Shown here: piece after piece, positions 44,834 to 53,246 of the stretch | How positions within the stretch are numbered: the stretch's first letter is position 1 | Layout of the letters: the number at the start of each line of letters is the position of its first letter | Origin: PALSA-693 sp963781155 | GTDB taxonomy: Bacteria; Actinomycetota; Acidimicrobiia; Acidimicrobiales; Palsa-688 | Direction: 5' to 3' | NCBI GenBank assembly: GCA_963781155.1 | Contig: CAWAEC010000016.1 | Coordinates: 992,001-1,056,000 of the forward strand | DNA: 64,000 nt | Notes under the pieces: model-generated | What the model was told of the DNA's origin: nothing | Database searches by the model: none | Seen by the model: only the letters and a program-made list of their open reading frames with translations | Program-made: the position numbers and the translations under genes

Positions 44834-45355
44834 GTGACCCAGACCACCGTGTACGAGATGGGGGTGCCAGCCAGCTGCACCGACGGATTCTGCGGGAACG
44901 TCACGCACTTCGTAGTTGACGTTGCCACGCTGGCGGTGACCCACCTGATCGTGGACCCGGAACGCCGACACGGCCAGGGCAAGCTGGTCCCCGTTGGTTT
45001 GGTCGAGGCGGCGGATGATAGCGTGGAACTGCAGTGTGATCTCGCCGCCTTCGACGCACTTGGCGACGCGGCAGAGGTCCTTCAGCCGAGCGCGTCCGGC
45101 ACCGCCCTTTCCGGGCACCTGGCGGTACGCGGCGATCAGCCCGTCCACAGCACCGACGGGGAGATCGGCAAGATCCGGGCCGTGATGGTCGAGGCCAATA
45201 GCGGCCGGGTAACGCACGTTCTGCTCCAGGAAGGGCATCTGTGGGGAAAGCGGGAGGTCGCCATCCCGTGGGACACCGTTACCAACTTTGACGGCGGAGT
45301 TTATCTGAGCCTGACCAGCGACGCTATCAAAGAACTTCCGGCCGTTCCCTTTTAA
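44834..45355 (+). CDS. PRC-barrel domain-like protein
   Basis: 173 residues from a GTG (VTQTTVYEMGVPASCTDG). Two beta-barrel segments are visible: TDGFCGNVTHFVVDVATLAV to THLIVDPERRHG, and VHSTDGEIGKIRAVMVEANS to VTHVLLQEGHLWGKREVAIP. These resemble the PRC-barrel fold, in which a strand pair with Gly-Lys/Ile-x-D marks the barrel start. Stress-response and RNA-processing proteins use this domain. The three direct repeats upstream suggest response-regulator control. No partner gene is evident. Confidence 0.72.
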   Translation: MTQTTVYEMGVPASCTDGFCGNVTHFVVDVATLAVTHLIVDPERRHGQGKLVPVGLVEAADDSVELQCDLAAFDALGDAAEVLQPSASGTALSGHLAVRGDQPVHSTDGEIGKIRAVMVEANSGRVTHVLLQEGHLWGKREVAIPWDTVTNFDGGVYLSLTSDAIKELPAVPF

Positions 45356-45457
45356 GGAGCAGCATCTGTCGGCTACGCGGGCAGCGCCATCGGCTGCAGC
45401 CCGAGTTCGCGGAGGGATTCCGGAGAAAGGCGGTTGCAAGACCCTGTCGTGGTCGTC

Positions 45458-46369
45458 CTATCGAGGAACGAGGACAAGCTTCTCGTGGGCGACGCCGCTC
45501 TCTAGTAGCCGATGGGCCTCGGCTGCGTGTTCCATGTCAAGGTGGCGCTGTCTTCGCAGGCTGAGAGCGCCTCTCGCGAGGAGCGGCATCGTCTGGTCGA
45601 GAGCCTCCGGCGCTCGGTCGGGTGTGGGCGCGGAAAGGGCGACCCCCAGGTCTCCCGCATGCTCGTCGGCGAGGGTCATGACGCGTCCTGGACCTCCAGC
45701 CAGCGCGATGGCATCAGAGAGCCCTCCCTTGCCCGCGGCATCGAGGACGGCGTCGACATGCTGGACGTGTTTTCGCACTTTCTGAGCCAGACCCGGTCCG
45801 TATTCGACCGGGACGCCACCCATATCTCGCACAAGCTGTCGGTCGCGCAGTGCTGCCGCACCGACGACCGTCGCTCCCCGGGAAACGGCGAGCTGGGTGG
45901 CGATCATTCCGACGGAACCGGCGGCACCGAGAATGAGCACGGTGTCCCCGGCTGAGACGCCGATCTGCTTCATGATTCCGACCGCGGCTTCCGCTGATGC
46001 GGGCAAGGCAGCGGCGTCGGTCCAACTGACGTTGGGCGGCTTCGCAGTCCAGGACGAAGTGAGCGCATACTCGGCGTAGCCGCCCAGACCGAGGAGGAGG
46101 GCGGCGACTTCATCTCCTTCTTTCACCTCGGAGACGGACGGGCCGAGCGCGTCAACCACCCCAGCAGCCTCAAATCCAAGGTCAGCGTCGGTTGTGAGCT
46201 GGAAAGCTGCTTCGAGGTCCCCGCGACGAATCTTCAAATCGGTCGGGCTCACTCCCGCCGCCTTGACACGGATGCGCACCTGGCCGGAGCCCGGCTCGGG
46301 CAGGGGGACGTCGGCCCAGACAAGGACGTCAGGGGGACCGTACTTGGTGAGGACGACAGCATTTGACAT
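45458..46369 (-). CDS. Quinone oxidoreductase-like NADPH-dependent reductase (MDR family)
   Basis: 303 residues from ATG at 46369 with AAGGGA upstream. The medium-chain dehydrogenase order is intact: an N-terminal catalytic domain (LPEPGSGQVRIRVKAAGVSP, GFEAAGVVDALGPSVSEVKE) and a Rossmann domain (VLILGAAGSVGMIATQLAVS). The zinc-ligand Cys of alcohol dehydrogenases is absent, as in quinone oxidoreductases. It reduces quinones or enones with NADPH. It is divergent from a MarR regulator, with three repeated operator-like sequences between, a typical redox-response layout. Confidence 0.85.
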   Translation of the reverse strand: MSNAVVLTKYGPPDVLVWADVPLPEPGSGQVRIRVKAAGVSPTDLKIRRGDLEAAFQLTTDADLGFEAAGVVDALGPSVSEVKEGDEVAALLLGLGGYAEYALTSSWTAKPPNVSWTDAAALPASAEAAVGIMKQIGVSAGDTVLILGAAGSVGMIATQLAVSRGATVVGAAALRDRQLVRDMGGVPVEYGPGLAQKVRKHVQHVDAVLDAAGKGGLSDAIALAGGPGRVMTLADEHAGDLGVALSAPTPDRAPEALDQTMPLLARGALSLRRQRHLDMEHAAEAHRLLESGVAHEKLVLVPR

Positions 46370-46446
46370 CGACGTTCCCTTCACAGATTTGGCCGAGAGG
46401 CCGGTGACTTCCATCCCGGGCGAGGCCGATCACCGAACCCCAGTAC

Positions 46447-46567
46447 GTGACGTGTCACACATATTATGTGAGGTGTCACCTAATGTCAACGGTCGAATTC
46501 ACATGACGCAGTGCTGATGGGCACCCGACCCCCGGTGGTCTGCTCTAGACTGCGTGTGATATGTCAC
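46447..46567. promoter_or_regulatory. Three copies of GTGANNTGTCAC between the oxidoreductase and marR-type genes
   Basis: GTGACGTGTCAC (46447-46458), GTGAGGTGTCAC (46468-46479) and GTGATATGTCAC (46556-46567). The first two are 21 bp apart, about two helical turns. The third covers the MarR start codon, suggesting autoregulation. Each has dyad character typical of MarR sites. Confidence 0.7.
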
Positions 46568-47085
46568 GTAAGAGCAGGCAAGACAGCGCCTACTCACAGG
46601 TTTGGCTGCGCAGCAACGAAATGCGCGCCTGGCTTGCTTTTATGGGGGTCCAGCAGCGGCTGGGGTACGAGATGAACCGCCAGCTCCAGGCAGACAGCGA
46701 CCTGTCGCTGGCCGACTACGACGTGCTCAACGCTCTTAGCGGCGTACCGGACGGGTCCATGCAAGTCACCGCTCTCGCCGCCCAGATCGGTTGGGAACGA
46801 AGCCGGGTGTCTCATCACGCCAGGCGCATGGCCAGCCGGGGTCTCGTCCACTGTGAGCTTTCGGAGCGAGACCGACGGGCCACAGAAGTCACGCTGACTC
46901 CGAATGGACGACAGGCGATCGTCGAAGCCGCCCCTGGCCACGTCGACCTCGTGCGACGACTGTTCTTCGAAGGCCTACCCAAAGAATTGCTATTCCCACT
47001 CAGTACAGCACTCGAAGCCATCTACGATCACATCGTCCACCACGGTACGTTGCCGGCCCCGCGATCCGGAGAGGAACGAACCTGA
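46561..47085 (+). CDS. MarR family transcriptional regulator
   Basis: 174 residues. The winged HTH is clear: SLADYDVLNALSGVPDGSMQ, VTALAAQIGWERSRVSHHAR, RMASRGLVHCELSERDRRAT and EVTLTPNGRQAIVEAAPGHV. MarR proteins are dimeric repressors released by phenolics, oxidants or drugs. It is divergent from the quinone oxidoreductase gene, with operator-like repeats in the gap and one over its own start, so it probably represses both. The start is the ATG at 46561 with the operator overlapping it. Confidence 0.86.
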   Translation: MSRKSRQDSAYSQVWLRSNEMRAWLAFMGVQQRLGYEMNRQLQADSDLSLADYDVLNALSGVPDGSMQVTALAAQIGWERSRVSHHARRMASRGLVHCELSERDRRATEVTLTPNGRQAIVEAAPGHVDLVRRLFFEGLPKELLFPLSTALEAIYDHIVHHGTLPAPRSGEERT

Positions 47086-47306
47086 ACCCGCATCACATCC
47101 CGTCATCGCTCGCGGACTCGGGTCGCATCATCACAGGTGTTTGCGATCCACCTCACGTGGAGTTTTGCTTCTCCTCGGACCAGCAAGAAGGACACTCCTT
47201 AGCGTTGTGGCAACCTAATGCAATTTCAGCCCCGCGGGTTCCTCGACCGTTCGCCGAGAAGCCCGCGTAATGCCGGTCATCGACACTTGGCCGGAGGAGG
47301 AATCAA

Positions 47307-47690
47307 GTGGAAAACCCGATCGAGGTAGTGCGCAGGTTCTGTGCAGCGTGGTCCGACAACAAGGAGGTTGCCGAGTTGGTGGCGTTCTTCACCGACGATG
47401 CCGTCTACCACAACATACCGTTAGAGCCGGTCAGGGGCAAAGCGGACATCGCCAACACGATCGCCTCGTTTATTCGTCCAGGTCCGCCAGGCATCGAAAG
47501 CATCGAGTTCCGCGTCATCAACATCGCAGCGGATGGCCCGGTCGTGATGACCGAGCGGGTCGACGTCTTCACGGTCTCCGACAAGTCATTCGAGCTTCCC
47601 GTCATGGGCACCTTCGAGGTCAACGACGGGAAGATCACGGCCTGGCGGGAGTATTTCGACGTAAACCAGTTCGCCAAGCAGCTGGGGTAA
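47307..47690 (+). CDS. Limonene-1,2-epoxide hydrolase-like (SnoaL/LEH fold) protein
   Basis: 127 residues from GTG, with GGAGGAGG upstream. Pattern: NPIEVVRRFCAAWSDNKEVA, ELVAFFTDDAVYHNIPLEPV, RGKADIANTIASFIRPGPPG and VMTERVDVFTVSDKSFELPV then MGTFEVNDGKITAWREYFDV. This matches the limonene epoxide hydrolase family, in which an Asp-Arg-Asp triad opens an epoxide; the R in ERVDVF and D in WREYFD fit. An epoxide hydrolase with another type of hydrolase nearby fits oxygenase-derived epoxides, but no partner is shown. Confidence 0.8.
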   Translation: MENPIEVVRRFCAAWSDNKEVAELVAFFTDDAVYHNIPLEPVRGKADIANTIASFIRPGPPGIESIEFRVINIAADGPVVMTERVDVFTVSDKSFELPVMGTFEVNDGKITAWREYFDVNQFAKQLG

Positions 47691-48039
47691 GGCTGGAGGC
47701 GTCTCGCTCTTGAGGCGGTCCTCCCCCAGTGACGAGTGAGGTAAAACCAAGGTTGCTCGAACTAGAGGGAAACTCGCTGGCGCCCATGCGGTTACGCAGG
47801 CCAAGTCGATCCGCGTTGTGCCCGCAATGCCTCGGCATCCTCGGCCAGAAGGAGCCGGTCCTCGGCCAGCCGCCGAACCGCCCGGTCCCACAACGCCCCG
47901 TGGATCGCATCCGTCGCATAGAGACGGGTGAGTTTCTCAGTTGAGAATGGGATCGTTTCGCCGATCGTCGACCCACACGAACACCGCGGCAGGTACTGTG
48001 CCCGTGGGGCTTCTAGCCACGGCACCCTTTATTGACGGG

Positions 48040-49148
48040 GTCGGGGCCTCTGTGGCGGACCGCGAGGTGATCAGCTTGTCGATCTCGTCCGGGGATAGCC
48101 GATCTCGGCGAGGAGGCTGCGCGTGTCCTGCCCGGGCTGGCGGGCGACTTGCGGTGCCCGGGGTATCGGACAGATCGAAGTACGGGCCGGCCATTTGCAT
48201 CTGTCCCATGACCGGGTGGTGGAAAGTGGACACTAGCTTTTTCTCCGCGGCTGCCGGGTCATTGAAGAGGCGCAGCATGTAGACCGGGTCGGACACCTCG
48301 CACGGCACGCCCCGCGCGTCCAGTGCGGCGAACCATTCCAGGGCTGTCCTGGTGGCGAGCACAGCCGTCAGTTCGTGGTCAGGGCCTGGTCCTTGGCCGG
48401 CCGGGCATCCTGGGTGGCGAACCCGGGATCGATTCGCAGGTCGGGCCGGCCGAGGGTCTCGCACAGCCGCTCCCATCCACCCTGGTCTAGGACGGCCAGG
48501 CACAGCCATCCGTCTGCGGTGCGGTAGAGTCGGTACAGGGCGCTCCACCCGTACTCTTCGGCGTCGGGCTGCTGGCGGTCGGCCCGGACGGCGCGGTCGG
48601 GGGAGATCCAGGCGGTGGAGGCGTTGAGCAGCTGGGCGTAGAGGATCGATGTGCGTACGAACTGGCCGCGACCGGTGCGTTCCCGGTCGTAGAGGGCCTG
48701 GATGATCCCGAGGCCGGAGAGGAACCCGTTGCCGGTGTCGCCCAGCGAGGTGCAGGACCAGATGGGCCGACTGTGTGGTCGAGGCCTCCGTCGAGCCACT
48801 CGGTCCCGGCCAGGGCGGCCCCTGTTTGGTCGTTGCCGGGGTGGTACTGGCGGGGGCCCTGCTCGTGTCCGAGGGTGTGGCAGTAGATCAGCTCCGGCTT
48901 GATCTGGCGCAGCGACTCGCAGTCCACCCCGAGCCGTTCGGCGGCGTCGTAGCGCATGTTGTGCTGGACGACGTCGGCCCGCTCGACGAGCCGGTACAGC
49001 ACCGACATGCCCTCCGGGTCCTTGAGGTTGAGGGCGATCGATTCCTTGTCCCGGTTGCAGATCATGGCGATGTGGTTGCGGAACCAGGTCTCGTCATTGG
49101 ACGAGTTGACCTTTATGACCCGGGCGCCCAGCTGGGCGAGGACCCGGA
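48040..49148 (-). pseudogene. CaiB/BaiF CoA-transferase, multiply frameshifted
   Basis: Pieces in three frames form one class III CoA-transferase: VLAQLGARVIKVNSSNDETW, IALNLKDPEGMSVLYRLVER, IKPELIYCHTLGHEQGPRQ, then after a shift PIWSCTSLGDTGNGFLSGLG with RTSILYAQLLNASTAWISPD, then after a second LTAVLATRTALEWFAALDAR and FHHPVMGQMQMAGPYFDLSD. Breaks fall near 48770, 48380 and 48150-48080. The N-terminus with the catalytic Asp region is truncated and fused to an amidohydrolase tail. It cannot be functional. Confidence 0.75.
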
Positions 49149-49262
49149 GTTGCCGCAGAGGATGAGGTCCCGCTCGTCGGCCGCCAGCTCAGCGAACTGG
49201 CGGTCAATGACTTCAGGGGAGTGAGGCCAGGTGGTGGCTGGGTGCGGAAAGTCGGTCCATTC
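49149..49262 (-). pseudogene. Amidohydrolase (PF04909-type) C-terminal remnant
   Basis: Reads EWTDFPHPATTWPHSPEVID then RQFAELAADERDLILCGN, the same C-terminal pattern as the intact amidohydrolases here (SDYPHHESTWP, DRRKIVAENAARLY). It stops at the fusion with the CoA-transferase fragment. It shows this region once held a further family member. Confidence 0.6.
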
Positions 49263-49278
49263 GATGTACCTCTTTGCC

Positions 49279-49593
49279 TCATTCCCACCTGAAAAACCCG
49301 GCGCGCCCCAGCCTGTCGCGCCGACTCTTCCGCGGCTCCTCCAGAGCTCCGGGCCACAAGGCTTCGAGCCACGACTCCAGCTCGTCTGCGCTGTTCAGCG
49401 AGAGGTTGTAGTTGGCCGCCGCCACATACGCGCAGATCGAGCCGCCAGTGACCGTCACTGTGAGTTCCGGCTCGTGCTCGGGGCCGAAGCACCAGACGGG
49501 CGGAGCACCTGGGCTCGCCACCGCCTGGAAGCGCCAGCGCGGCTGCCGGCGTAGGAGTTGGTCGATCTGCTTCCACAACTCGGCGTCCTTCAT
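49279..49593 (-). CDS. Hypothetical protein
   Basis: 104 residues from ATG at 49593 (MKDAELWKQIDQLLRRQPRW). It continues with RFQAVASPGAPPVWCFGPEH, ELTVTVTGGSICAYVAAANY and LESWLEALWPGALEEPRKSR. Even composition and a compact alpha/beta pattern suggest a real protein; no family recognised. A longer frame to 49668 exists. Confidence 0.5.
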   Translation of the reverse strand: MKDAELWKQIDQLLRRQPRWRFQAVASPGAPPVWCFGPEHEPELTVTVTGGSICAYVAAANYNLSLNSADELESWLEALWPGALEEPRKSRRDRLGRAGFFRWE

Positions 49594-49814
49594 TCCCACC
49601 GCACCTTGGCTCGCTGGCGAAACGACCGGCCTCTCTTGTGCGCACCAGTCTGTCGCGTCTCGTACCACGCCGCAGGAGACCCGCCCCGGCGACGACGAGA
49701 GCTGTCACACAACGGCGGGGCGTCGCCCGGCCAGGCGCCCGGATCAAGGTGTCGGGGTCTTGGATGTCGCTCGGCTCTGGGGGACCGAGCTGAGTGCACC
49801 ACTCGTCTGCCTTG

Positions 49815-50318
49815 TCAGGCGGCGCTGTTCTCTCGGTGGCGCCCCATGTCGCGGCAGTCCTCGCAGACGGATTCCGGGACCAGCCCCATCCGCATCCCCA
49901 CCTCGAACAACCTGCATCCGAGGCAAAGCCCGAAAGCCGCTTCGAGTCCGGCGGCAGCTGCAAGCGCCCCGAGGACTACGCGGGCCGCCCGCTTCCGTCG
50001 CGCCCCGTAGTGTAGAACCAGAGCCGTCGCCGACATGCCGAGACCCATCGCCTGGGCCAACCGCTTAGGTGGGCCGGCTGAATAGCGGTGTTTGACGTGG
50101 AGCTTTGGGGTGACCACCCGGGTGGCGAGCAACCCAAGGGGGCTGAGTTTGGGGCCGGCAACGACGCGGGCGGCGAAGCCATAGGCGAGAGGAAACATGA
50201 TCCACGGTTGCCCAGCCAGCGCCGCCGTGGCGGACATGGCCGCTACGCCGGAAGCGACCACGCGCGCCGAAGTCTCGTTGACCGGATCGGGGAACTCGAA
50301 GAGCTTGGACGTGGCCAC
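49815..50318 (-). CDS. DUF4395 family membrane protein
   Basis: 167 residues from GTG at 50318. The signature FPDPVNETSARVVASGVAAM is the start of the DUF4395 family, followed by hydrophobic segments (GQPWIMFPLAYGFAARVVAG, AQAMGLGMSATALVLHYG, AARVVLGALAAAAGLEAAFG) and LCLGCRLFEVGMRMGLVPES with a CxxC-like Cys pair. The function is unknown; in other actinobacteria it is often next to thiosulfate sulfurtransferase or thioredoxin genes, which are not seen here. Confidence 0.82.
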   Translation of the reverse strand: MATSKLFEFPDPVNETSARVVASGVAAMSATAALAGQPWIMFPLAYGFAARVVAGPKLSPLGLLATRVVTPKLHVKHRYSAGPPKRLAQAMGLGMSATALVLHYGARRKRAARVVLGALAAAAGLEAAFGLCLGCRLFEVGMRMGLVPESVCEDCRDMGRHRENSAA

Positions 50319-50637
50319 GGCAGAAAGTCTACCTTGCAGGTCGGGTTTCCGTCCCCTGTGGTGCCATCGCCGCATGTCAGGAGTGCCTCGAGGTGCCTCA
50401 CTCGGATCCCTTGCGATGGGATGCGCCGTCGTCGCACAGGTTTGTCGGGTCGAATTTCGGGTTTCTTGAGAGTTGCTTTCGAATCGTCGGGGACTCGTCG
50501 CCGGTCGGCCCGCCTTTGTGAGCAAGCTGAGATTCCACTGAGGCCGACGTCAGTAGAGATAACACCGTTAGTAGATTCCCGATAGACGCGTCAGCGAAAA
50601 CTCGATTTGATCACCCCTTCGGAAAGGGGGGAAACAG
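50319..50637. other. Intergenic region, no gene seen
   Basis: About 320 bp between the DUF4395 gene start (minus) and a small plus-strand gene. No recognisable frame, repeat or RNA gene; it probably holds both promoters. Confidence 0.4.
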
Positions 50638-50835
50638 ATGACCTTGCATCTACGTCACGCGACTGAGCCGGTCCAGGTCCAGTTGCCCGAGAACTCGCTC
50701 AAGTCCGGGTGGATGCCACACTGTTCGTGTTCGTGGCGCGACCCCAGCCATCTCAGCGACAGCCGAGAGGCGGCAGTTCACTTGTGCCTCGAGCATATCG
50801 CCAGAATCCCGGAGATGTGGCCCCCCGCCGCGTGA
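50638..50835 (+). CDS. Small hypothetical protein
   Basis: 65 residues with a strong purine-rich ribosome-binding region (GGAAAGGGGGGAAACAG) before the ATG. The sequence has a CSCSW motif and two further His/Cys pairs (CSCSWRDPSHLSDSREAAVH, LCLEHIARIPEMWPP), which may bind a metal. No family recognised. Confidence 0.5.
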   Translation: MTLHLRHATEPVQVQLPENSLKSGWMPHCSCSWRDPSHLSDSREAAVHLCLEHIARIPEMWPPAA

Positions 50836-50860
50836 CCGCACGACGGGCAGGGTCAAACGA

Positions 50861-51025
50861 ATGGCTAAGGATCTGCATGCCGGCGGCGTTTATGCCAACG
50901 GCGCTGGACCGGTTGCCGGCTGCGCGCTGCCATTCGGTGGTGTCGGTATCTCCGGGCTGGGCAAAGAAGGCGGAGAAGAAGGCCTTTTCGAGTTCCTGCG
51001 CACGAAGGCTGTCGGAATCGCCTGA
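50861..51025 (+). pseudogene. Aldehyde dehydrogenase, C-terminal remnant
   Basis: The last 54 codons of an aldehyde dehydrogenase: MAKDLHAGGVYANGAG, then CALPFGGVGISGLGKEGGEE and GLFEFLRTKAVGIA. This matches the family C-terminus (PFGGxKxSGxGREGG, then xxFxxxK). The rest, including the catalytic Cys and Glu, is absent upstream. Confidence 0.7.
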
Positions 51026-51281
51026 GCCCGCTCCCCACGGTGGGACTCCCCGGCTGCGTGTACAGAGCAGCGAAACGTAACTTACTGAAGGCAAGTGTCA
51101 CGTCTCGAAGGAAACGGCGGCGACGTTACGCGTACCAGCGCTGTCAGGTCACCCCCCAGCGGGCGAACGGCGTCCGACAGTGGTGGCGCGGATCGAGCTT
51201 GAGGCCGCGCCCGACGCGCAGGTCCTCCACCGGGCAAGGAGGTGCGTTCCCCTGGATACCATTGCCAATCTGGTCCTTTAT

Positions 51282-51332
51282 CGGTGGGCGCTGAGGGACT
51301 CGAACCCCCGACCACCGCCTTGTAAGGGCAGG
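51282..51332 (-). tRNA. Truncated tRNA-Val (TAC): 3' half only
   Basis: Minus strand: an anticodon arm with loop CTTACAA (anticodon TAC at 51324-51322), then GGTCGGGGGTTCGAGTCCC (T arm) and an acceptor half AGCGCCCACCG. The partner 5' acceptor strand GGGCGCT and a D arm are missing upstream. An integrase target copy (att) or a deleted gene are the likely explanations; it will not make a functional tRNA. Confidence 0.65.
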
Positions 51333-51358
51333 AAATACAGTTACACCAGTGTATTTCC
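51331..51358. repeat. 9-bp inverted repeat beside the tRNA fragment
   Basis: GGAAATACA and TGTATTTCC, perfect arms with a 10-nt spacer, directly at the 5' end of the tRNA homology. It could be a recombinase arm site or an operator of the downstream toxin-antitoxin pair. Confidence 0.5.
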
Positions 51359-51526
51359 GCAGCTCAGCCAGGGTGTGCGAGTTGCTCCAGGACCCCAAAA
51401 GGACTCCTGGACTCCAGTTTCGGGTCCTGGAGCCGAGCGGAGCGTCCCCTGGGCGCTCGAGACTGCTTGTCGCGATGGCGGTCTCTGACTGGACTACGCT
51501 GTAGTGGTTGTAGTGGAGGAGGCCAG

Positions 51527-51940
51527 GTGGCCAAGGGTCAGCCATTTAACATCCGTCTCGACGAACAAACCGAGAAGGTCATCGAAGCGGAGGCTCGCCG
51601 AACACGACGCACGAAGAGCGCGGTCGTCGAGGCCTTCACAGAGGAAACCGCCCGAACCCGACGCTTTCCAGGCATCGCATTCCGAGGCGACGACGCCCGA
51701 CGCCGGCCCTGGGTCATCGGGTCCGGCCTCGACGTGTGGGAGATCGTCCACATGTTGGAGGACTTCGGCTCCTCCGACGCACTCGTGGCCGACACGCCCC
51801 TATCGCCACCGCAGATCCGACTCGCGGTCGCCTATCGCGACACGTATCCGGAGGAAATCGAACGAGCCATCGCTGACAACCGGCGCCCTCTCGAGGACAT
51901 CCGGACCCTGTATCCATTCATCGAAGTCACGGACCGGTGA
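51527..51940 (+). CDS. Antitoxin of a DUF433 / PIN-like toxin-antitoxin pair
   Basis: 137 residues from GTG with GGAGG upstream. The N-terminus is a ribbon-helix-helix-like DNA-binding segment (FNIRLDEQTEKVIEAEARRT, RRTKSAVVEAFTEETARTRR). The C-terminus is a DUF433 domain (RPWVIGSGLDVWEIVHMLED, TPLSPPQIRLAVAYRDTYPE, EIERAIADNRRP). Such proteins neutralise a PIN-like toxin encoded downstream. The stop is 3 nt before the toxin start. Confidence 0.78.
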   Translation: MAKGQPFNIRLDEQTEKVIEAEARRTRRTKSAVVEAFTEETARTRRFPGIAFRGDDARRRPWVIGSGLDVWEIVHMLEDFGSSDALVADTPLSPPQIRLAVAYRDTYPEEIERAIADNRRPLEDIRTLYPFIEVTDR

Positions 51941-51943
51941 TGC

Positions 51944-52294
51944 TTGCGACTGCTGCTCGACGCCAACCTCTCACCCAAACGAATCGGCTCCGCCCTTCAA
52001 CAACGTGGTCACGACGTATTGAGCTTGGCGGCCGACGTCTCTTTGGGGGCTCGGGACGATCCGCAAGTTCTCGAACTTGCGGCCCAGCAGGCTCGCATTC
52101 TCGTGACCCGAAACTCGCGGGACTTCGCCCCTCTGCTGCGAGAGTGGGCCGAAGCTGACCGGCACCATGCCGGCTGCATCCTGATCTGGACGCTCCACCA
52201 CCGCGAGTTCGCCGCCATCATCAACGGGATCACTCAACTCCTTGGCGATCGTCCCGACCCCGAACAGTGGAAGGACCTGACGGTCGCGCTCTGA
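51944..52294 (+). CDS. PIN-like toxin (DUF5615)
   Basis: 116 residues from TTG (LRLLLDANLSPKRIGSALQQ). The Asp-rich DANLS motif near the start and LVTRNSRDFAPLLREWAEAD form the PIN-like acidic site; the tail CILIWTLHHREFAAIINGIT fits the family. Toxins of this type are predicted RNases. It is translationally linked to the DUF433 antitoxin. A different frame would give an ATG start, but that frame has no homology. Confidence 0.78.
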   Translation: MRLLLDANLSPKRIGSALQQRGHDVLSLAADVSLGARDDPQVLELAAQQARILVTRNSRDFAPLLREWAEADRHHAGCILIWTLHHREFAAIINGITQLLGDRPDPEQWKDLTVAL

Positions 52295-52573
52295 GCGACA
52301 GCCGACATCAAGGACCCCTCCCCGACCGCGAAACTCCGGTCTCGGTTTGTAACCGCCGCCTTCGACGAGCGGGCGGCACTCTCTGCCCGCAGGCAGGGTC
52401 AGTCCCAGCTGATCGAGTCGCCGTTCTACGTCCATGGGCCACAGCTTGCTCGACTACTGCCTGGGACGGGGCGGATGCGCACCGAGAGCGACGACCTCTA
52501 TGCGGTAGAGATTCCCTTGGCTCGCGCGCCGCTCGCTACGTGCTCGTTTCCAAAGGTCAAGATCAACCCCTAA
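52295..52573 (+). other. Open stretch downstream of the toxin, possible gene remnant
   Basis: After the toxin stop the same frame stays open for about 90 codons. It reads protein-like: LRSRFVTAAFDERAALSARR, SQLIESPFYVHGPQLARLLP and TESDDLYAVEIPLARAPL. It has no good start, so it may be the tail of a lost gene. No family recognised. Confidence 0.3.
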
Positions 52574-52663
52574 TCATGAAGTTCTGGAGCGAGTCCAGTT
52601 CGCGCCACTAGCTCTTCTACGAGCGCCACGCGAGTCCGGCGTAGACGCCTCGCGGCTACCACC

Positions 52664-53137
52664 TCAGTCCTGGCCTCCTGCGTGTTCGAGCTTGGCCCAT
52701 ATGCGCGAGAGGGCAGCGATGTCGTCGTCATCGAGAGGATCGACGAAGTACTTCTTGACCGACTCCTCGAAGCTCCGCTTGGCCGTTTCAGCGAAGTGCC
52801 GTCCGCTCTCAGTGAAGCTGATGAGCGACACCCGTCCGTCGCCTTGGTCGGCGCCGCGTCGGAGATGCCCGGCGTCGATGAGGTCCTGGACCAACCGTGA
52901 TGCTCTCGTTGGGCTCACGCTGACCAGTTCGCCGGAAAGGGCTCGGATCGACTGAGGCTCGGTCTCCAAGAGCCAGCAGAGGATCTCGAAAGCGCTGAAG
53001 GAGAGCTTGTGCTGCTCCAACAGCACGGCGTCCATCCGCCCGGTGACCGTGGCATGGGCAAAGAGGAGCGCGAACCAGGCCTTGACCTGATCTTGGGAGA
53101 GGATCTTCGGGTTAGACGCGGGCGCCTTCACGCCCAT
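52664..53137 (-). CDS. MarR family transcriptional regulator
   Basis: 157 residues (ATG 53137). Winged HTH: LSFSAFEILCWLLETEPQSI, RALSGELVSVSPTRASRLVQ, DLIDAGHLRRGADQGDGRVS and LISFTESGRHFAETAKRSFE. It is divergent from the flavin monooxygenase gene, 110 bp away, and probably controls it. An ATG at 53179 would extend the N-terminus. Confidence 0.83.
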   Translation of the reverse strand: MGVKAPASNPKILSQDQVKAWFALLFAHATVTGRMDAVLLEQHKLSFSAFEILCWLLETEPQSIRALSGELVSVSPTRASRLVQDLIDAGHLRRGADQGDGRVSLISFTESGRHFAETAKRSFEESVKKYFVDPLDDDDIAALSRIWAKLEHAGGQD

Positions 53138-53246
53138 CAATATACCCAAGAGGCCATTGAGATGCTTGCACGGTTGCATGCGCGTGCACGCATCTGTTAG
53201 GGTGAGCGCATGACTCACCGAATCTTCCCCATGGCGCAGGTCTGAA

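Noticed and set aside
51282..51332. A complete tRNA gene
   Set aside because: The D arm and the 5' acceptor strand are missing within 90 nt upstream, so only the 3' part is present.
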